Positions 35,994 through 46,807 of a stretch of DNA of 64,000 bases are shown one piece after another; position 1 is the stretch's first letter; every line of letters starts with the position of its first letter. Made by a program: the position numbers and the translations under genes. The DNA comes from Lamellibrachia columna (Eukaryota > Annelida > Polychaeta > Sabellida > Siboglinidae), in NCBI GenBank assembly GCA_963662155.1, contig OY759261.1, positions 41,276,056 through 41,340,055 of the forward strand, given 5' to 3'. The notes under the pieces were generated by a model. That model was not told the origin of the DNA, searched no databases, and saw only the letters and a list, made by a program, of their open reading frames with translations.

Positions 35994-36126
35994 GTTGTAT
36001 CTCAAGAACTTACCATGAACCCACTCTAATTTTTAAATGGGACTTGTTGGTGCAGTGACCTTACTAATGGTCAAATTTGATAAAAAAAATTACTCAAGAG
36101 TTTACTCATTTTGGGTATATCAGGTC
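35994..36126. repeat. Right terminal inverted repeat of the 34272-36126 transposon
   Basis: Reverse complement begins gacctgatatacccaaa and ends aagttcttgagatacaac, matching the left repeat with substitutions and gaps. Confidence 0.75.
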
Positions 36127-36204
36127 ACCACTCTTCCTTTCCACCTTAGATGTATGATGTCTCGATCATATGTTTAGAAACTGATGTTTTATTGAAGGGA
36201 AGGA

Positions 36205-37030
36205 TAGTTTAATGTTGGTGAGCTACGTGGTTGGTGAATGTGTGGAGCAGTTTAGCAGGAGAAGGATGTGTCTCTGTTGACTCCGCAGTTCCTATTCCCA
36301 CTGTGTGAGACAACTGCTGAAGCCTCCCGGCCATCCAAGCCGAGGAACTGGCGTCGTACGCCTCATGTAAACTCTTCCCAACCGTGAGCAGCTCGGTGCC
36401 TTTCTCTTCCAACGACAAACAACTTCTTCTTGTCACCAGTCAACACGAATGTGAATACAACTGTTTCCATCTCCTTTGACTTATCTCCCCTTTCTCTGCC
36501 TCAGATTCAATGTAACAGTTGTATCAGTGGGTGCCCGGAAATAAAGTTCTACTCTCATCAGTATTCCATATGTCGTCGTCATCGTATGCTTGCCTGAGCT
36601 CTGGCCACACTTCGGCGATCGAATGGTCACTTGAGTCGACAGGTTGACCTTCACCGTGTAGCTTTCTGTGCACCAGACATTCCCTCTTCTCATTGCGAGA
36701 AAACCAATCATCAGTGGCCTTGAATGTGGAATTATTAAATTTTAGGCAAGTTTTCCGCCTTTTGCACAACCAAGCTGAGGCCAGAGAGAGATGCATTCTT
36801 GTCTCAGGTAACATGGATTCACTGCCACGTCGACATCAGGAGTCTTTTGTCTGACCAAGCTGAGGCCAGAGAGAGGTACATTCTTGTCTCAGGTAACATG
36901 GATTCACTGCCACGTCGACATCAAGAGTCTTCCAAAGCTCATTTCGTGTTCTGTCGCTGTTGACACTCCCTTCGATTTCTTGATGCTGTTTGAGGATTCA
37001 CTAAATGGTTGAAAGTGAATCTTCTAGCTT
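36205..37030 (-). pseudogene. Tigger/pogo-type transposase, N-terminal and central part
   Basis: Reading leftwards from about 37030: a segment with FNNSTFKATDDWFSRNEKRE (the DNA-binding part that precedes the core), HRKLHGEGQPVD, WPELRQAYDDDDIWNTDES (the first catalytic Asp block, normally N-A-D-E-T), then in another frame YFRAPTDTTVTLNLRQRKG, GDKKKLFVVGRERHRAAHGW, YDASSSAWMAG and LLLLNCSTHSPTT. Family members have LLLDNxxxH at that last place; here the Asp codon is missing, so one catalytic residue is lost. There are at least three frameshifts and stops. The ORF also contains the 85-bp duplication at 36771-36940. Confidence 0.75.
36771..36940. repeat. 85-bp tandem duplication in the Tigger remnant
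   Basis: The segment beginning caagctgaggccagagagag and running to the cgtcgacatcaggagtctt part occurs at 36771 and again at 36856 with three or four differences. Confidence 0.9.
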
Positions 37031-37059
37031 TGACACGGCCTCCCTTTTGCTCACATATG

Positions 37060-37300
37060 GATAAAGTAATCATCATTTTATGACTAAGATCGCCAACTGT
37101 TGTACATCGTTGATGGAAACATGAATCATCATTTTATGACAGATCACCAACTGTTGTACATCGTTGAATCATCATTTTATGACTAAGATTGCCAACTGTT
37201 GTACATCATTGATGGAAACATGAATCATCATTTTATGACTAAGATCGCCAACTGTTGCACATGGTTGATAGAAACATGAATCATCATTTTAATAAAGAAG
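37060..37300. repeat. Imperfect ~55-60-bp tandem repeat (gaatcatcattttatgac)
   Basis: Four to five copies of a unit containing aatcatcattttatgac, gccaactgttgtacat and gttgatggaaacat. A related single unit is near 39600-39660, next to the other Tigger N-terminal fragment, so this was part of the element's 5' non-coding end. Confidence 0.75.
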
Positions 37301-37924
37301 TCATAAACTGTTGATTAACACGCACCAATGACCATGAATACACAAATTTCCTTCCCGCAACAAAAATCTTAAATACCGTATAAGATCGTATAAGTGGTGT
37401 ATAGTGCAGTGTCGTTCACTAGACGGGCATTATGTAGAGAATGGGATCACTGGTTGGGACTGGACTCGTGTCTTTCAAGGTTAGTGTCTTGAGCGAAGTA
37501 AGTGAAGCCAAGATACTACTTTTGACAGATTTGTGACATATGCAAGTAACACGATGTTACCTTTATTTGTAACGTTTACGTAAATAAGAAAGGTATGTAT
37601 ACGTATATAAGAAAGATATGTTTAAGTAAAATAAGAAAGGTACATATACGTAAATAAGAAAGGTTAGTTTACGTAAATAAGAAAGGTCGAAAATAAGAAA
37701 CGTCAATGATTCGCATCAGGTCAAGTTTGGCGATGAGCAGTTAATGATCACTATGGAGCAATGTGCCAGCGTATGATGGAATGAATCCATCGCAGCCATG
37801 TTGATACTCCTAAACGGCTGATTATCTTATCATGTTATCATCTACTGTATCACTTCAATAACGATAACAGACAGATCCTCATCAATGTCCGTCCATGTGT
37901 CCAATATTGCTGCAGGTCTGGAAT

Positions 37925-38161
37925 GTCTTCTGGCGCACACAGCCCAGGTGACCTTGTGACCGGCTGTTCACAAGGTCCCATTTTAAGACCACATTTCTCC
38001 CAACAATTCGTACCCATCACCGACTCTACATTCCCCAAGGCATGGCTGAGAAGATGGATCGCGTCCAACAATGACATCTTTATTGATATATCTTGTGCAT
38101 TTGCTCGATTACAAGCATTCTCGTTTTTCAATGACAGATCGACATGGCGGCGAAAATGCAC
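37925..38161 (-). pseudogene. Tigger/pogo-type transposase, C-terminal fragment (copy 2)
   Basis: Minus-strand reading from 38161 gives HFRRHVDLSLKNENACNRA, then MSLLDAIHLLSHALGNV and GTNCWEKCGLKMG. This is better preserved than the copy at 960-1174 and supports the same call. It is collinear with the minus-strand N-terminal piece at 39405-39545, so both may derive from one element split by the reverse-transcriptase insertion. Confidence 0.65.
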
Positions 38162-38329
38162 TTTGACCGCACGTATGATGCAGTGGTTGCAAAACCAATA
38201 TGATGCTGGTGGGGGTATTCTGAGTTTTGTGGGAATTAGTTAAAATGGTGCTGCCACCTGTCGGATAGTAAATTTACCCAAAATACGATCTCATGCTACA
38301 GTTGGTAGATCAAATGATACTGAAGCGAC

Positions 38330-38905
38330 CCCCTCCAACTTCCGCACCATCTGCCTGCTCAATCAAAGCCGTGTCCATCATTATCCTGTGGAGAGTGAAG
38401 ATGACCCCAAAACAGACACATCGCAGACAACCAAAACGGATACAGGGAATGAAGAGAGTGCTGGGTCAACCTCTTCATGCAAAGTCAGGTCGTGGACGAC
38501 ACAGTGACTGTGAGAAAAAGTGCCGTATGCATGTTCGTTGATTAAAGTGCTGCCACTAGTGGAGCCCTCGCTCCCAGGGAAACTCAATGTCATCAGGTCA
38601 GTGTCAGGCCAAGGTCGTGTTCGTTGATTACAGTGCTGCCACTGGAGGAGCCCTCGCTCCCAGGGAAACTCAACGTCATCAGGTCAGTGTCAGGCCAAGG
38701 TCGTCGTGGAATATTGCCGGGTGACTGATTCTCCTCATATTTATCTGCGCACTAGATATTGTGTTCGCTCATTGACTCTGGCGACGGCAGCACACTCAAT
38801 TTAGATTCCTAGATTCTGTGTTCAGTCGTTGCTCCGACACTGATGACGGCGTCACACTCAATTTAGCGTTCGCTTCATACATCTTGGTTATGCAGATGAC
38901 ACCAG
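38330..38905 (+). pseudogene. Degenerate reverse transcriptase (copy 2)
   Basis: Blocks as in copy 1: PSNFRTICLLNQ near 38335-38370, SIIILWRVKM near 38375-38404, a VFVDYSAATGG-like block near 38620-38645, and LGYADD at 38883-38900 (YADD codons tat 38889 to gac 38900). Broken by frameshifts and by the 86-bp duplication. Confidence 0.6.
38533..38704. repeat. 86-bp tandem duplication
   Basis: The stretch beginning gttcgttgatta and ending gtcaggccaaggtcgt is present at 38533 and at 38619 with a few substitutions; the sister block at 1560-1640 has it once. Confidence 0.9.
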
Positions 38906-39404
38906 GCAGCTGAGCAGGGACGCCAGAGCACAACTGATTGACTCACGTGGCTGGACCAACACAGCAAGCCAACGGACCTGAGTCACATATTGTGCATGGA
39001 GCACCAGCCCTTGGTGCAGCACGTGTACGATGCAAGAATTCAGACAATCCCGCCATATGCCGAGGGACACTAATGGCGATGTGCCCCGCATGGAGCGTGG
39101 CTGAAGCTACAACTAGAGTAGTACCGAATAGGAGAAAATGACAAAGACTACCGGTCACATACATCAGTCAGCATTAATACCGAAGGAGTTGTCCTCGGCG
39201 ACAAGCAGAACTTAAGGAAAAGAAAACTAAAGATTTATATATGATATGCATCATTGAATGCATAAGGTAACAATCACGAGTAAGTTACAAAGCTCGATAA
39301 TGATTAAAAGAGAGACGTTTTGGTGATATATCACCGCCAAGTCCAAGCCAACCGACTTACGCTATAGACTACACGTTACGCTACATGGCTGAAGGCGTTA
39401 GTCC

Positions 39405-39545
39405 AGGTCCATACATACGAACCCTGACCTTCCCTCTTCTTAAAGTGACAAGACAAATCATCCGTGGCTTTGAATGTGGAATGTGTCAGTTTTTGTTTTT
39501 CATTGTGGATAGAGAAACGTTGAGCTTCGATGTGGCATCCCTTTA
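39405..39545 (-). pseudogene. Tigger-type transposase, short N-terminal fragment
   Basis: Minus-strand translation contains LKGCHIEAQRFSIHNEKQK, then LTHSTFKATDDLSCHFKKRE. The TFKATDD part matches FKATDDWF in the fragment at 36205-37030. Nothing of the catalytic core remains next to it. Confidence 0.5.
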
Positions 39546-39820
39546 ACTCGTAACATAGAACAAGTAAACATCACATTAGGGCTACGATTACACACTTTGA
39601 ACATCATTTATGGAAACAAGAATCATCATTTTAAGATAAAGGTCAAGAACTGTTGAAGAACACGCACCTACGAACACAAATACAACGTAGAATCTGACCT
39701 TCAACAAAGCATCGTTTGTGGATAAAAGTTTCTTATGTTCGGTCACTGACACCCTGTTGAGCACACCAGAAACTGAGACTGCAGCAGGGAATGACAGACT
39801 TGACTGATTCAGATGGCTCC

Positions 39821-40694
39821 ACTGCATAGGAAACACTGCACAGTAAACACTGCACAGGAAACACTGCACAGGAAACACTGCACAGGAAACACTGCACAGT
39901 AAACACTACACAGTAAACACTGCACAGGAAACACTGCACAGGAAACACTGCACAGGAAACACTTCACAGGAAACACTGCACAGGAAACACTGCACAGTAA
40001 ACACTACACAGTAAACACTGCACAGGAAACACTGCACAGTAAACACTACACAGTAAACACTGCACAGGAAACACTGCACAGGAAACACTGCACAGGAAAC
40101 ACTTCACAGGCAACACTGCACAGTAAACACTGCACAGTAAACATGGCACAGTAAACACTGCACAGGAAACTGCACAGGAAACACTGCACAGGAAACACGG
40201 CACAGTAAACACTGCACAGTAAACACTGCACAGTAAACACTGCACAGGAAACTGCACAGGAAACACTGCACAGTAAACACCGCACAAGAAACACTGCACA
40301 GGAAACACTGCAGAGTAAACACTGCACAAGAAACACTGCACAGTAAACACTACACAGTAAACACTGCACAGTAAACACGGCACAGTAAACACTGCACAGT
40401 AAACACTGCACAGGAAACACTGCACAGTAAACACTGCACAGGAAACTGCACAGGAAACACTGCACAGGAAACACTGCACAGGAAACACTGCACAGTAAAC
40501 ACCGCACAGGAAACACCGCACAGGAAACACCGCACAGGAAACACCGCACATGATACACCGCACAGGAAACACCGCACAGGAAACACCGCACAGGAAACAC
40601 CGCACAGGAAACACCGCACAGGAAACACCGCACAGGAAACACCGCACAGGAAACACCGCACAGTAAACACCGCACAAGAAACACTGCACAGGAT
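39821..40694. repeat. 14-bp minisatellite, about 60 copies
   Basis: Unit aaacactgcacagg with variants (gtaaac, ccgcac, agaaac) repeated without large interruptions; the right third is enriched in the accgcac variant. Because 14 is not a multiple of three and the unit lacks stops on the minus strand, all three minus frames stay open and give Cys/Val/Phe-rich pseudo-proteins with a 14-residue period. These are not genes. Confidence 0.95.
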
Positions 40695-41031
40695 AAATGT
40701 TAATGGAATGTTTAACTTAAGATGTAATGCTTCGCATTGGGAAAGGATAAATAATAATAATTTGGTCATCAATCCTGATACACTGTGAAGATACCTTATA
40801 TTGAAGTTTGCATACCTGCTGTGTTTAGTTCTGTGTAATATCGTGTTGTGTTACAATTTTTTGTTTGCTTGGTGAACAATTAATTAGTTGTTTATACTAA
40901 AACAATGCGTTCCTCCCAGTAGAGTAGATTGAAGCATTTTTATTGATATGTCTCGTGGGATAATACACGTCCTTAAAGTAACACTTTGTCAATCACCATG
41001 TTAATTGTTTCTGTTCATTTCTGATCCACAG

Positions 41032-41073
41032 AAGAACAGAAGAAGGCTGAACGGGAAAGACACGCTTTGGAAG
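41032..41073 (+). CDS. Charged-helix mini-exon D2 (14 codons, phase 1-1)
   Basis: Acceptor gatccacag, donor gtaatttt (weaker than the other D donors). Peptide EEQKKAERERHALE. 42 bp, phase 1 on both sides. The corresponding exon is absent from the sister block at 47147. Confidence 0.68.
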
Positions 41074-41884
41074 GTAATTTTCTTTAGAATGATTTTTAAA
41101 AGTTCAGACGGTTTTTATTATTATTTTTTTTATTTTATTTTATTATTATTATTATTAGTATTACTTTATTGTTTTATTCTTATAACTTTGAATGACAGTG
41201 TTACATATTGCTAAGTGTTGCGGCACTTGCAACATTCAGTGTGTTCGTTTAATAAGTTGCCATACCTATTACAATGTTATCAGTTAAATATCCTGAATTC
41301 GGAAGGCCTGTAGGCTTTTCTAAGTCTCATTACTATTCCGTTGCCGATATAGTATAATATCAAATTAATGTTGTGTTCGCATATACAAATAGTGAATGTT
41401 TGCTTCAGGGTTTGCAGAATTCTGACAGGATGGTTTCTACCGTGGTTTAAACCATGGTTTAACCGTCTCATCAGAAATACCTTTCTGACATCAAAATATC
41501 AGAAACTGTGTTTGAAACATTTTCTTAAAAAATATTATCACATGCTGTTTTGTTTAATGTGTCAATTGTGTATTAAATCAACGCATTAGTAACCTGTTAC
41601 ATGTCATATACAATTGCAACTTTTACTCTGTGCAGTCTGCTGTGTTTGCATTATCTACCAATTTGTTAGTTTAGCAGATAGAAATGATAACAGATCTATG
41701 TAAATGTTGCAGCATGGTTTCACTTGGCAGCTAGCTTTTAAAAGAGCAGGACTGGTGTCAATCACAACTGAGAAAGCATGACAGAAGTTGGCTGGGTGTA
41801 GGTGCATCCCAGTAATAACATTAGAGATGACTTCAAGGGACTGGGTTAGGACTGTGCACAGACCTGTGTGGCTGTGTCAATAAG

Positions 41885-42958
41885 GGGGCACCCTAAAAGG
41901 TGGGCCCGTAAAAGGCAGGCAAGAATTAAGGGGATTAACAAGGATGCACAATAATGCTGTGCTCCCGTTTTACATGTGGTGTAGTTATTATTGTTGCTTT
42001 TTCAGGCGTGCGTGCAGGCATGTGTATGTTGTGATGTTTTTATCAATAGTTTAACAAATATAAAATAAATTTTAAATAACAACTAAACATTTGTTGAATA
42101 TTACCGATCTTTTAATTGCGCAGCGCTATCGCTCATTCGCGCATGTTCATACCACTTAACAGTAGCTTTTTAATTACTGTTCGTTGAAAGTCTTCGAATG
42201 AGTGTAGATCAACATATTAATAAGAAGCACAATCAATCGTAAACTGAGAGCAGAGCAGCTATAGTTGAGCATAGCAGGGTTGATTTAGATCATTTGCCAT
42301 ATTGTTGAATTTTGTATAAATGATTATAATGAACTGGAAATACAATCAAGATTGTGGAACTTTGACATGGCAAAGTGTAGAAAATGTTTAGTGACATGTT
42401 TAAAATAAAAAAGTTTATTCGTTTTCCAAAAAGCTCTCAACCTAATGAAATCAAAATGGACATGAACAGATTTTTAATACAGCTGCTATGTCCTTGTGGC
42501 CTTCCTGAAGTTTTTGATGACATGATGGCTTGTGACCGGTGCGGCAAGTGGTATCATCAGAGATAAAAAACCTCTGACACACGTATAAAAGATGAAGTAA
42601 AGCACCTACCAAATTTCATAAATTTATTTTATTTAAATGTTTGTTAAAGAATTAACTAAAATATTATGGTCATAGTTATTAGTAAATATCAATTAGTAAA
42701 TATTCCAGAGTTCTAAGAGATTGTGAATGCAATTTTTGTATCGATTGTAGCAACACACATGGCTCTTTGAATGCTGAATACATTCTGTGTTATTAATTGT
42801 TCACCAGTGGATAAAATTATTGTGATGATCTCTATATTGACACAATTACCTCGTTTTGATAGCGTTTATTGTGATGATTCTTAATCAATTGATTTTTGCA
42901 GTAGTATTACCATAGTCTGTTTTTTTAGTGTACAGAGATCAATGTGTTCCATTTCAAC
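41885..42958. mobile_element. ~1.07-kb insertion with a PHD-finger fragment
   Basis: The sister block at 47555-47580 runs straight from gtgtcaataag to the cagtttggagc stretch, so this segment was inserted here (or removed there). It starts with ggggcaccctaaaagg and ends near ttcaacag. No terminal repeats were recognised. It carries the PHD-like fragment at 42384-42566. Confidence 0.55.
42384..42566 (+). pseudogene. Truncated PHD-type zinc finger
   Basis: The short frame has LLCPCGLPEVFDD then MMACDRCGKWYHQR and a stop. C-x-C, C-x2-C and the W-Y-H spacing are those of the first half of a PHD finger; the last Cys residues are missing because a TAA follows. PHD fingers occur in host chromatin proteins and also in ORF1 or transposase proteins of some invertebrate elements; inside this insertion the second origin is likelier. 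The upstream residues are not recognised. Confidence 0.5.
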
Positions 42959-43279
42959 AGTCATTTGGAAGCCGACAAATGAGTCAAATTTAAGCAATTG
43001 AGACAGAACTGTACTGTTGTACTACTCACTGCTGTGAGCTGATAGTGAGCTGTGCCCAGCTTCATTTTGTAAGATTAGACAAATCTATATCAAAGAAAGA
43101 TTCAAGGCAGGCCCAGGCAATCATTTGAAGTCCCAATATCCAGAGCTGAACTATCAAGCGAGCTGCAACTAAATTTCTTAAGAGTATTTGTCTGAGCTTG
43201 TTTTTATCATACGTGCACTTGTCTGTGCTTGATGGAGGTATAAACTGATTGGCCCAATGCTTTCTACTTAGGAAGTTGC

Positions 43280-43379
43280 TTGGCCAGCCGCCTGTTGCTA
43301 CACCTTGGCCAGCCACCTGTTGTTACACCTTGGCCAGCCACCTGTTGCTACACCTTGGCCAGCCACCTGTTGCTACACC
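43280..43379. repeat. 25-bp minisatellite, four copies
   Basis: Unit ttggccagccacctgttgct+acacc at 43280, 43305, 43330 and 43355. The sister locus 47860-48034 has seven copies, so copy number changed after duplication. Confidence 0.95.
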
Positions 43380-43505
43380 TTCACATAGAGATACACTGTT
43401 ACATGTGAAAGAAGTGTAAACTGATTACCCACTTTTTTAGACATTGTCATTTTGAATAGTGACTTTAATAGTGCTAGTAGCACCCCTGCATGCACCTTGT
43501 TTCAG

Positions 43506-43646
43506 GGTGGCAGACCAGCTAAGGCTGTGTGGGAACATTTTGTTACAGTGGAAAGTAATGGAAAAACAGTTGCTAGAAATAAGTTCTCTGGTCACCAGAT
43601 GTCATCCAAATGTGATAGAATGCTGGTTCATCACACCAAGTGCAGA
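43506..43646 (+). pseudogene. BED-type zinc finger relic (copy A)
   Basis: After a possible acceptor ttgtttcag the frame reads GGRPAKAVWEHFVTVESNGK, then TVARNKFSGHQM and CDRMLVHHTKC. The pattern W-x3-F, the -x-C-x2-C- site, R-M and H-x3-C at the end is that of BED fingers of hAT transposases and ZBED genes, but both Cys of the first pair are lost (N and S). It starts in phase 0, unlike the phase 1 exons around it, and stops soon after. Probably a hAT remnant; a decayed host exon cannot be excluded. Confidence 0.5.
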
Positions 43647-43699
43647 ACATCATGCATTTATATTGCATGTATTAGATTCTGACACGTTCTGACGGGTGT

Positions 43700-44300
43700 C
43701 AGAAACCCAACCCTGGTTTGCGTAAATGTGAATTACAAGTGCCACTGAAAGAGATGGCAGTTCAGTTAGATTGTAATGAGACAAACACAGCACCCTAATT
43801 AAAAATTATTTCCTTCTGGAAACAAGTCAGCACATCAGTTACATATCGATTAGTTTAACATGACACTTTTTTAAGTTAGTAGATACATTAATTAGATGTC
43901 ACGTAGTGGACATCCTTGTGAAGCAGACACTAACATTGCCACATCAATAAAGGTTCATACTGCTAGGTCACACCTAACATACAAAGTATCATCGTTACTA
44001 AGACAATCTCTAGTAGATGTATCATTATATTCTGTTTCAATTGTCACACATCCCAACTCAAAATCATGTATTTTGTTTCAGTAAATAACAATAACATTTG
44101 TTTTGTTGTTCAGATGTTGTTTGAAGGCCTTTAAATATTTTATGTAGCTGCCTGTGTTTATTCCTGTGTAGTACGTGTTGATGTTTCTATTATACAATAT
44201 TAATACATTGATCAATTAATTATTTGTGTATATTTACAAATCATATTTACAGGATATGTTGACTGAGTTTAAGCATTTTCATTAATATGTATATTGGGAT
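43700..44300. other. Non-coding intron sequence shared with 48395-48990
   Basis: Parallel to the sister block in order and nearly in sequence; no frame of interest and no other recognisable element. Confidence 0.5.
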
Positions 44301-45760
44301 GATGAAAATCTCCAAATAATACAATGTCATTCACCGCGTTAACTTTTTCTATTCCATTCGACTCTGGTGAACAGAAGAACAGAAGAAAGTTAAACTGGAA
44401 AGGCAAGCTTTGAAAGGTAAGTTAACTTACCTTAATTGAAAAAGATCCGGTTACTTTATAATATTATTGTCATAAATGTATTTCTGTTATACCTATGAAT
44501 GGCAGTGTTACAAGGTATTATGACACTTGTAAAAATACTGCACTTTTGTTGAATAAATTGCCATACCACTGCTACCAGCTTCCATCTGGAAGACAATGAA
44601 CACATGCTGCTCTTATGCTCAATTCTTATCTATTCTTCAACAGATAATGTATAAGGTTTTGTTAATTAATAAATATTTCATGTGAATGTGAACAAAGTAA
44701 CGAATATTAATATTTTCAATGAAGTGACCATTCACTATTTTATTAAACTAATGCTATCCCCTATTAATATTCAGGTACACAATGGTGTCAACACACATCA
44801 AACTAACAGCTCAGTTATTTCAAACCTGGGATAAGTTTAGTTGTTTTTCTTCGCATGCATAGCGCTATAAATAAGGGAGTGGAATGGTAATAAGTCAGAT
44901 GGAGATGACAGGATTTCCTTATTGTTTGCCACTTCGTACCAATTTTGCCTTATGCTACGATTCATATAATGACAGTATATTAATTATTATTTATGATGTA
45001 TATCGTTAATGCCTGAGTTATATGTAGTACTGTGAATGTGACAAATAACTGGATATGTAGGCGTAATGAATACGAGTACAAGTTTACATGTTTTTGTTAA
45101 CGTGTAGCTCTACGTTTGGGAATTATACAACCTCAGTGTAATAAATGGTGCGAGTAACATTGAATCATCCTGATAAACTTGTCACTTGTAATCATGAAGT
45201 GAGGTGATGTCATAAGATGTCTCACTGTACATTAACAATGGGAATCCACATTCTATGTATTTATTATATTATCATGACTTATTAAATGAAACACTAAAAA
45301 AGGAGTTTAAGTATCTCCAATTCCAAACGGTAACTATGTATGATTAAAGGGTATATACAATGATTTTTCATTGACAAACTGAATGACTAGTTTACGTGAC
45401 ATTGAGATACTACATGAATTAATATTGATCTCGGTTGGTTAAACTGATACAAAACGTGTTACCATCGTGATCTTTCGTCTCTTAATATTTGAGAAAATAC
45501 GCAATATGACAACAAAATAAAATATGCTAGTTTTATTACATACATTCACACCGCCTCCTGCTGTAAACGAAACACCAGTAAATCTTCACATTTGAAGGTG
45601 AACTTATTCACAGGATGGTTTATTCGTCCTCCAAATTCCGTTTGATACTACAGCAGTCTATATATTATTAGGCTAACTTTGGGGTCAATCTGGCCGTATC
45701 TCCTCCCAGACGCCAATGCCCACTCTCCTCTTTCTACACACGTTCGCCTCCTTGCACCAG
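44300..45760. repeat. D-exon paralogous block 2
   Basis: Parallels 30225-34165 and 48990-50541. It provides the empty site (44600-44612) for the retroelement at 30531-32883. The homology ends at 45760 where a reverse-transcriptase fragment begins. Only D3 is coding. Confidence 0.8.
44375..44416 (+). CDS. Charged-helix mini-exon D3 (14 codons, phase 1-1)
   Basis: Acceptor ggtgaacag, donor gtaagttaac. Peptide EEQKKVKLERQALK; V6, L8 and L13 make it more hydrophobic than D1. 42 bp, phase 1-1. Confidence 0.7.
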
Positions 45761-45769
45761 TTTTGTTTT

Positions 45770-46330
45770 GTGCATTTTTTAAAGCAAAAATGTTTTATTA
45801 TCTTAGTGCAATACGTAAGCCATTCGAAAGTTTAAAACCATAAGTAGAAAAACATTTCGCCCTCAAGCTCAGTGCAGCACAAACGTTTTTTGAATTTGTC
45901 CCTTTTCCTTGTGTTATGCAAACTATCTTCATTAGAATAAAAGAATCTTTCAATGCTATTGGGTAATGGTTTATGTTTTACTTTGTACATCAATATAGAT
46001 GTTTTATATTCAATTAGGTCGACAAATTTAATAAATTTAATCTTAATAAATAAGGTATTTGTATGGTCACGAGCCTTTACTCCACAAATAAATCTCACAA
46101 CTCTCTTTTGTAGAGTAAATAGGGACATTCAATTTGAGCGATCAGTATTTCCCCATATCTCTGAGCGGTAGTCTATATGGGTAATCACTGCTGAGGCCTT
46201 TAATAAAAAGTACGCTTTATAAATTATTGACACTGTTTTATCCAATTTAGAATTTATCGATTGTATATGTGCTTTCCAAGACAGCTTATCATCGATACTC
46301 AAGCCAAATTAATAATTTGCTTTAGTTAAT
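45770..46330 (-). pseudogene. Non-LTR reverse transcriptase, C-terminal fragment
   Basis: Reading leftwards from about 46310: GLSIDDKLSWKAHIQSINSK, SAVITHIDYRSEIWGNTDRS, a stop, then SLFTLQKRVVRFICG, FIKFVDLIEYKTSILMYKVK and RDKFKKRLC. The L-Q-K-R-x-V-R-x-I stretch after W-G is typical for the thumb and C-terminal part of jockey/CR1-like ORF2 proteins. The catalytic palm is absent. It was inserted into D block 2 at about 45760. Confidence 0.7.
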
Positions 46331-46807
46331 TTCGATATAGAAGTACATGATTTATGTACATGCAAAAGCTAACTTTTAATGCACACTACTTGTTGTAAAT
46401 GCTTTAAGAAAACATACCACATATATTTCATACCTCAGTACCTGAAAATACGACTGGTCTTCTGATTGTCCACTCTGAAATAAAACACCAAACATGATTT
46501 CACTGATCACATTCCTACCAAGTATTGTTGCCTATGTGCTGCTATTTAACTAGGAAATGTTGTGGAAATTTGCCTTTTGATTATTTCAGGCAGAACATGT
46601 GAAGAAAGTGGGGAATTTTTTTGGTCGCATTCCTGACAACAATTAATAATATGAATTGGTTATTTGCTCATTTGCACATTGCTCATTTGAAATAAGAATT
46701 AATGTTAAATTAAATACATTTCCAAGGCTGTAGATTTTATTTGATTTTTGCAGACCTTCCCAGCATTAACATGTCACATTGAAATATCATACCTGTCATT
46801 CTGCCAA
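46331..46807. other. Non-coding, nothing recognised
   Basis: AT-rich single-copy sequence between the reverse-transcriptase fragment and the start of duplication copy B. Confidence 0.4.

Larger units (their letters stand above)
34272..36126 (-). mobile_element. DNA transposon with ~130-bp terminal inverted repeats and an unnamed gene
   Basis: Two long imperfect inverted repeats enclose about 1.6 kb that holds a broken minus-strand coding region. The arrangement is that of a cut-and-paste DNA transposon. No target duplication could be fixed by eye. The superfamily is not recognised; no catalytic DDE triad can be identified in what remains. Confidence 0.65.
37350..39370. repeat. Composite dispersed repeat, copy 2
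   Basis: Sister of 139-2290, same order of landmarks: ctagacgggcattatg, the acgtaaataagaaaggt run, Tigger C-terminus, reverse-transcriptase blocks, ttttggtgatatatcaccgc. It lacks the 67-bp minisatellite and has its own 86-bp tandem duplication at 38533-38704. Confidence 0.8.
40703..44700. repeat. Segmental duplication, copy A (around D2 and D3)
   Basis: Aligns with 46808-49200: the left part (aatgttaatggaatg... to gtgtcaataag near 41884) with 46808-47565, and the right part (acaaatgagt near 42970 to 44700) with 47575-49200. The 41885-42958 stretch exists only in this copy. Apart from D2, D3 and the relics listed below no coding sequence was seen. Confidence 0.85.

Noticed and set aside
39964..40689. 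Cys-rich 241-codon frame on the minus strand
   Set aside because: Pure translation of the 14-bp minisatellite; all three frames are equally open.
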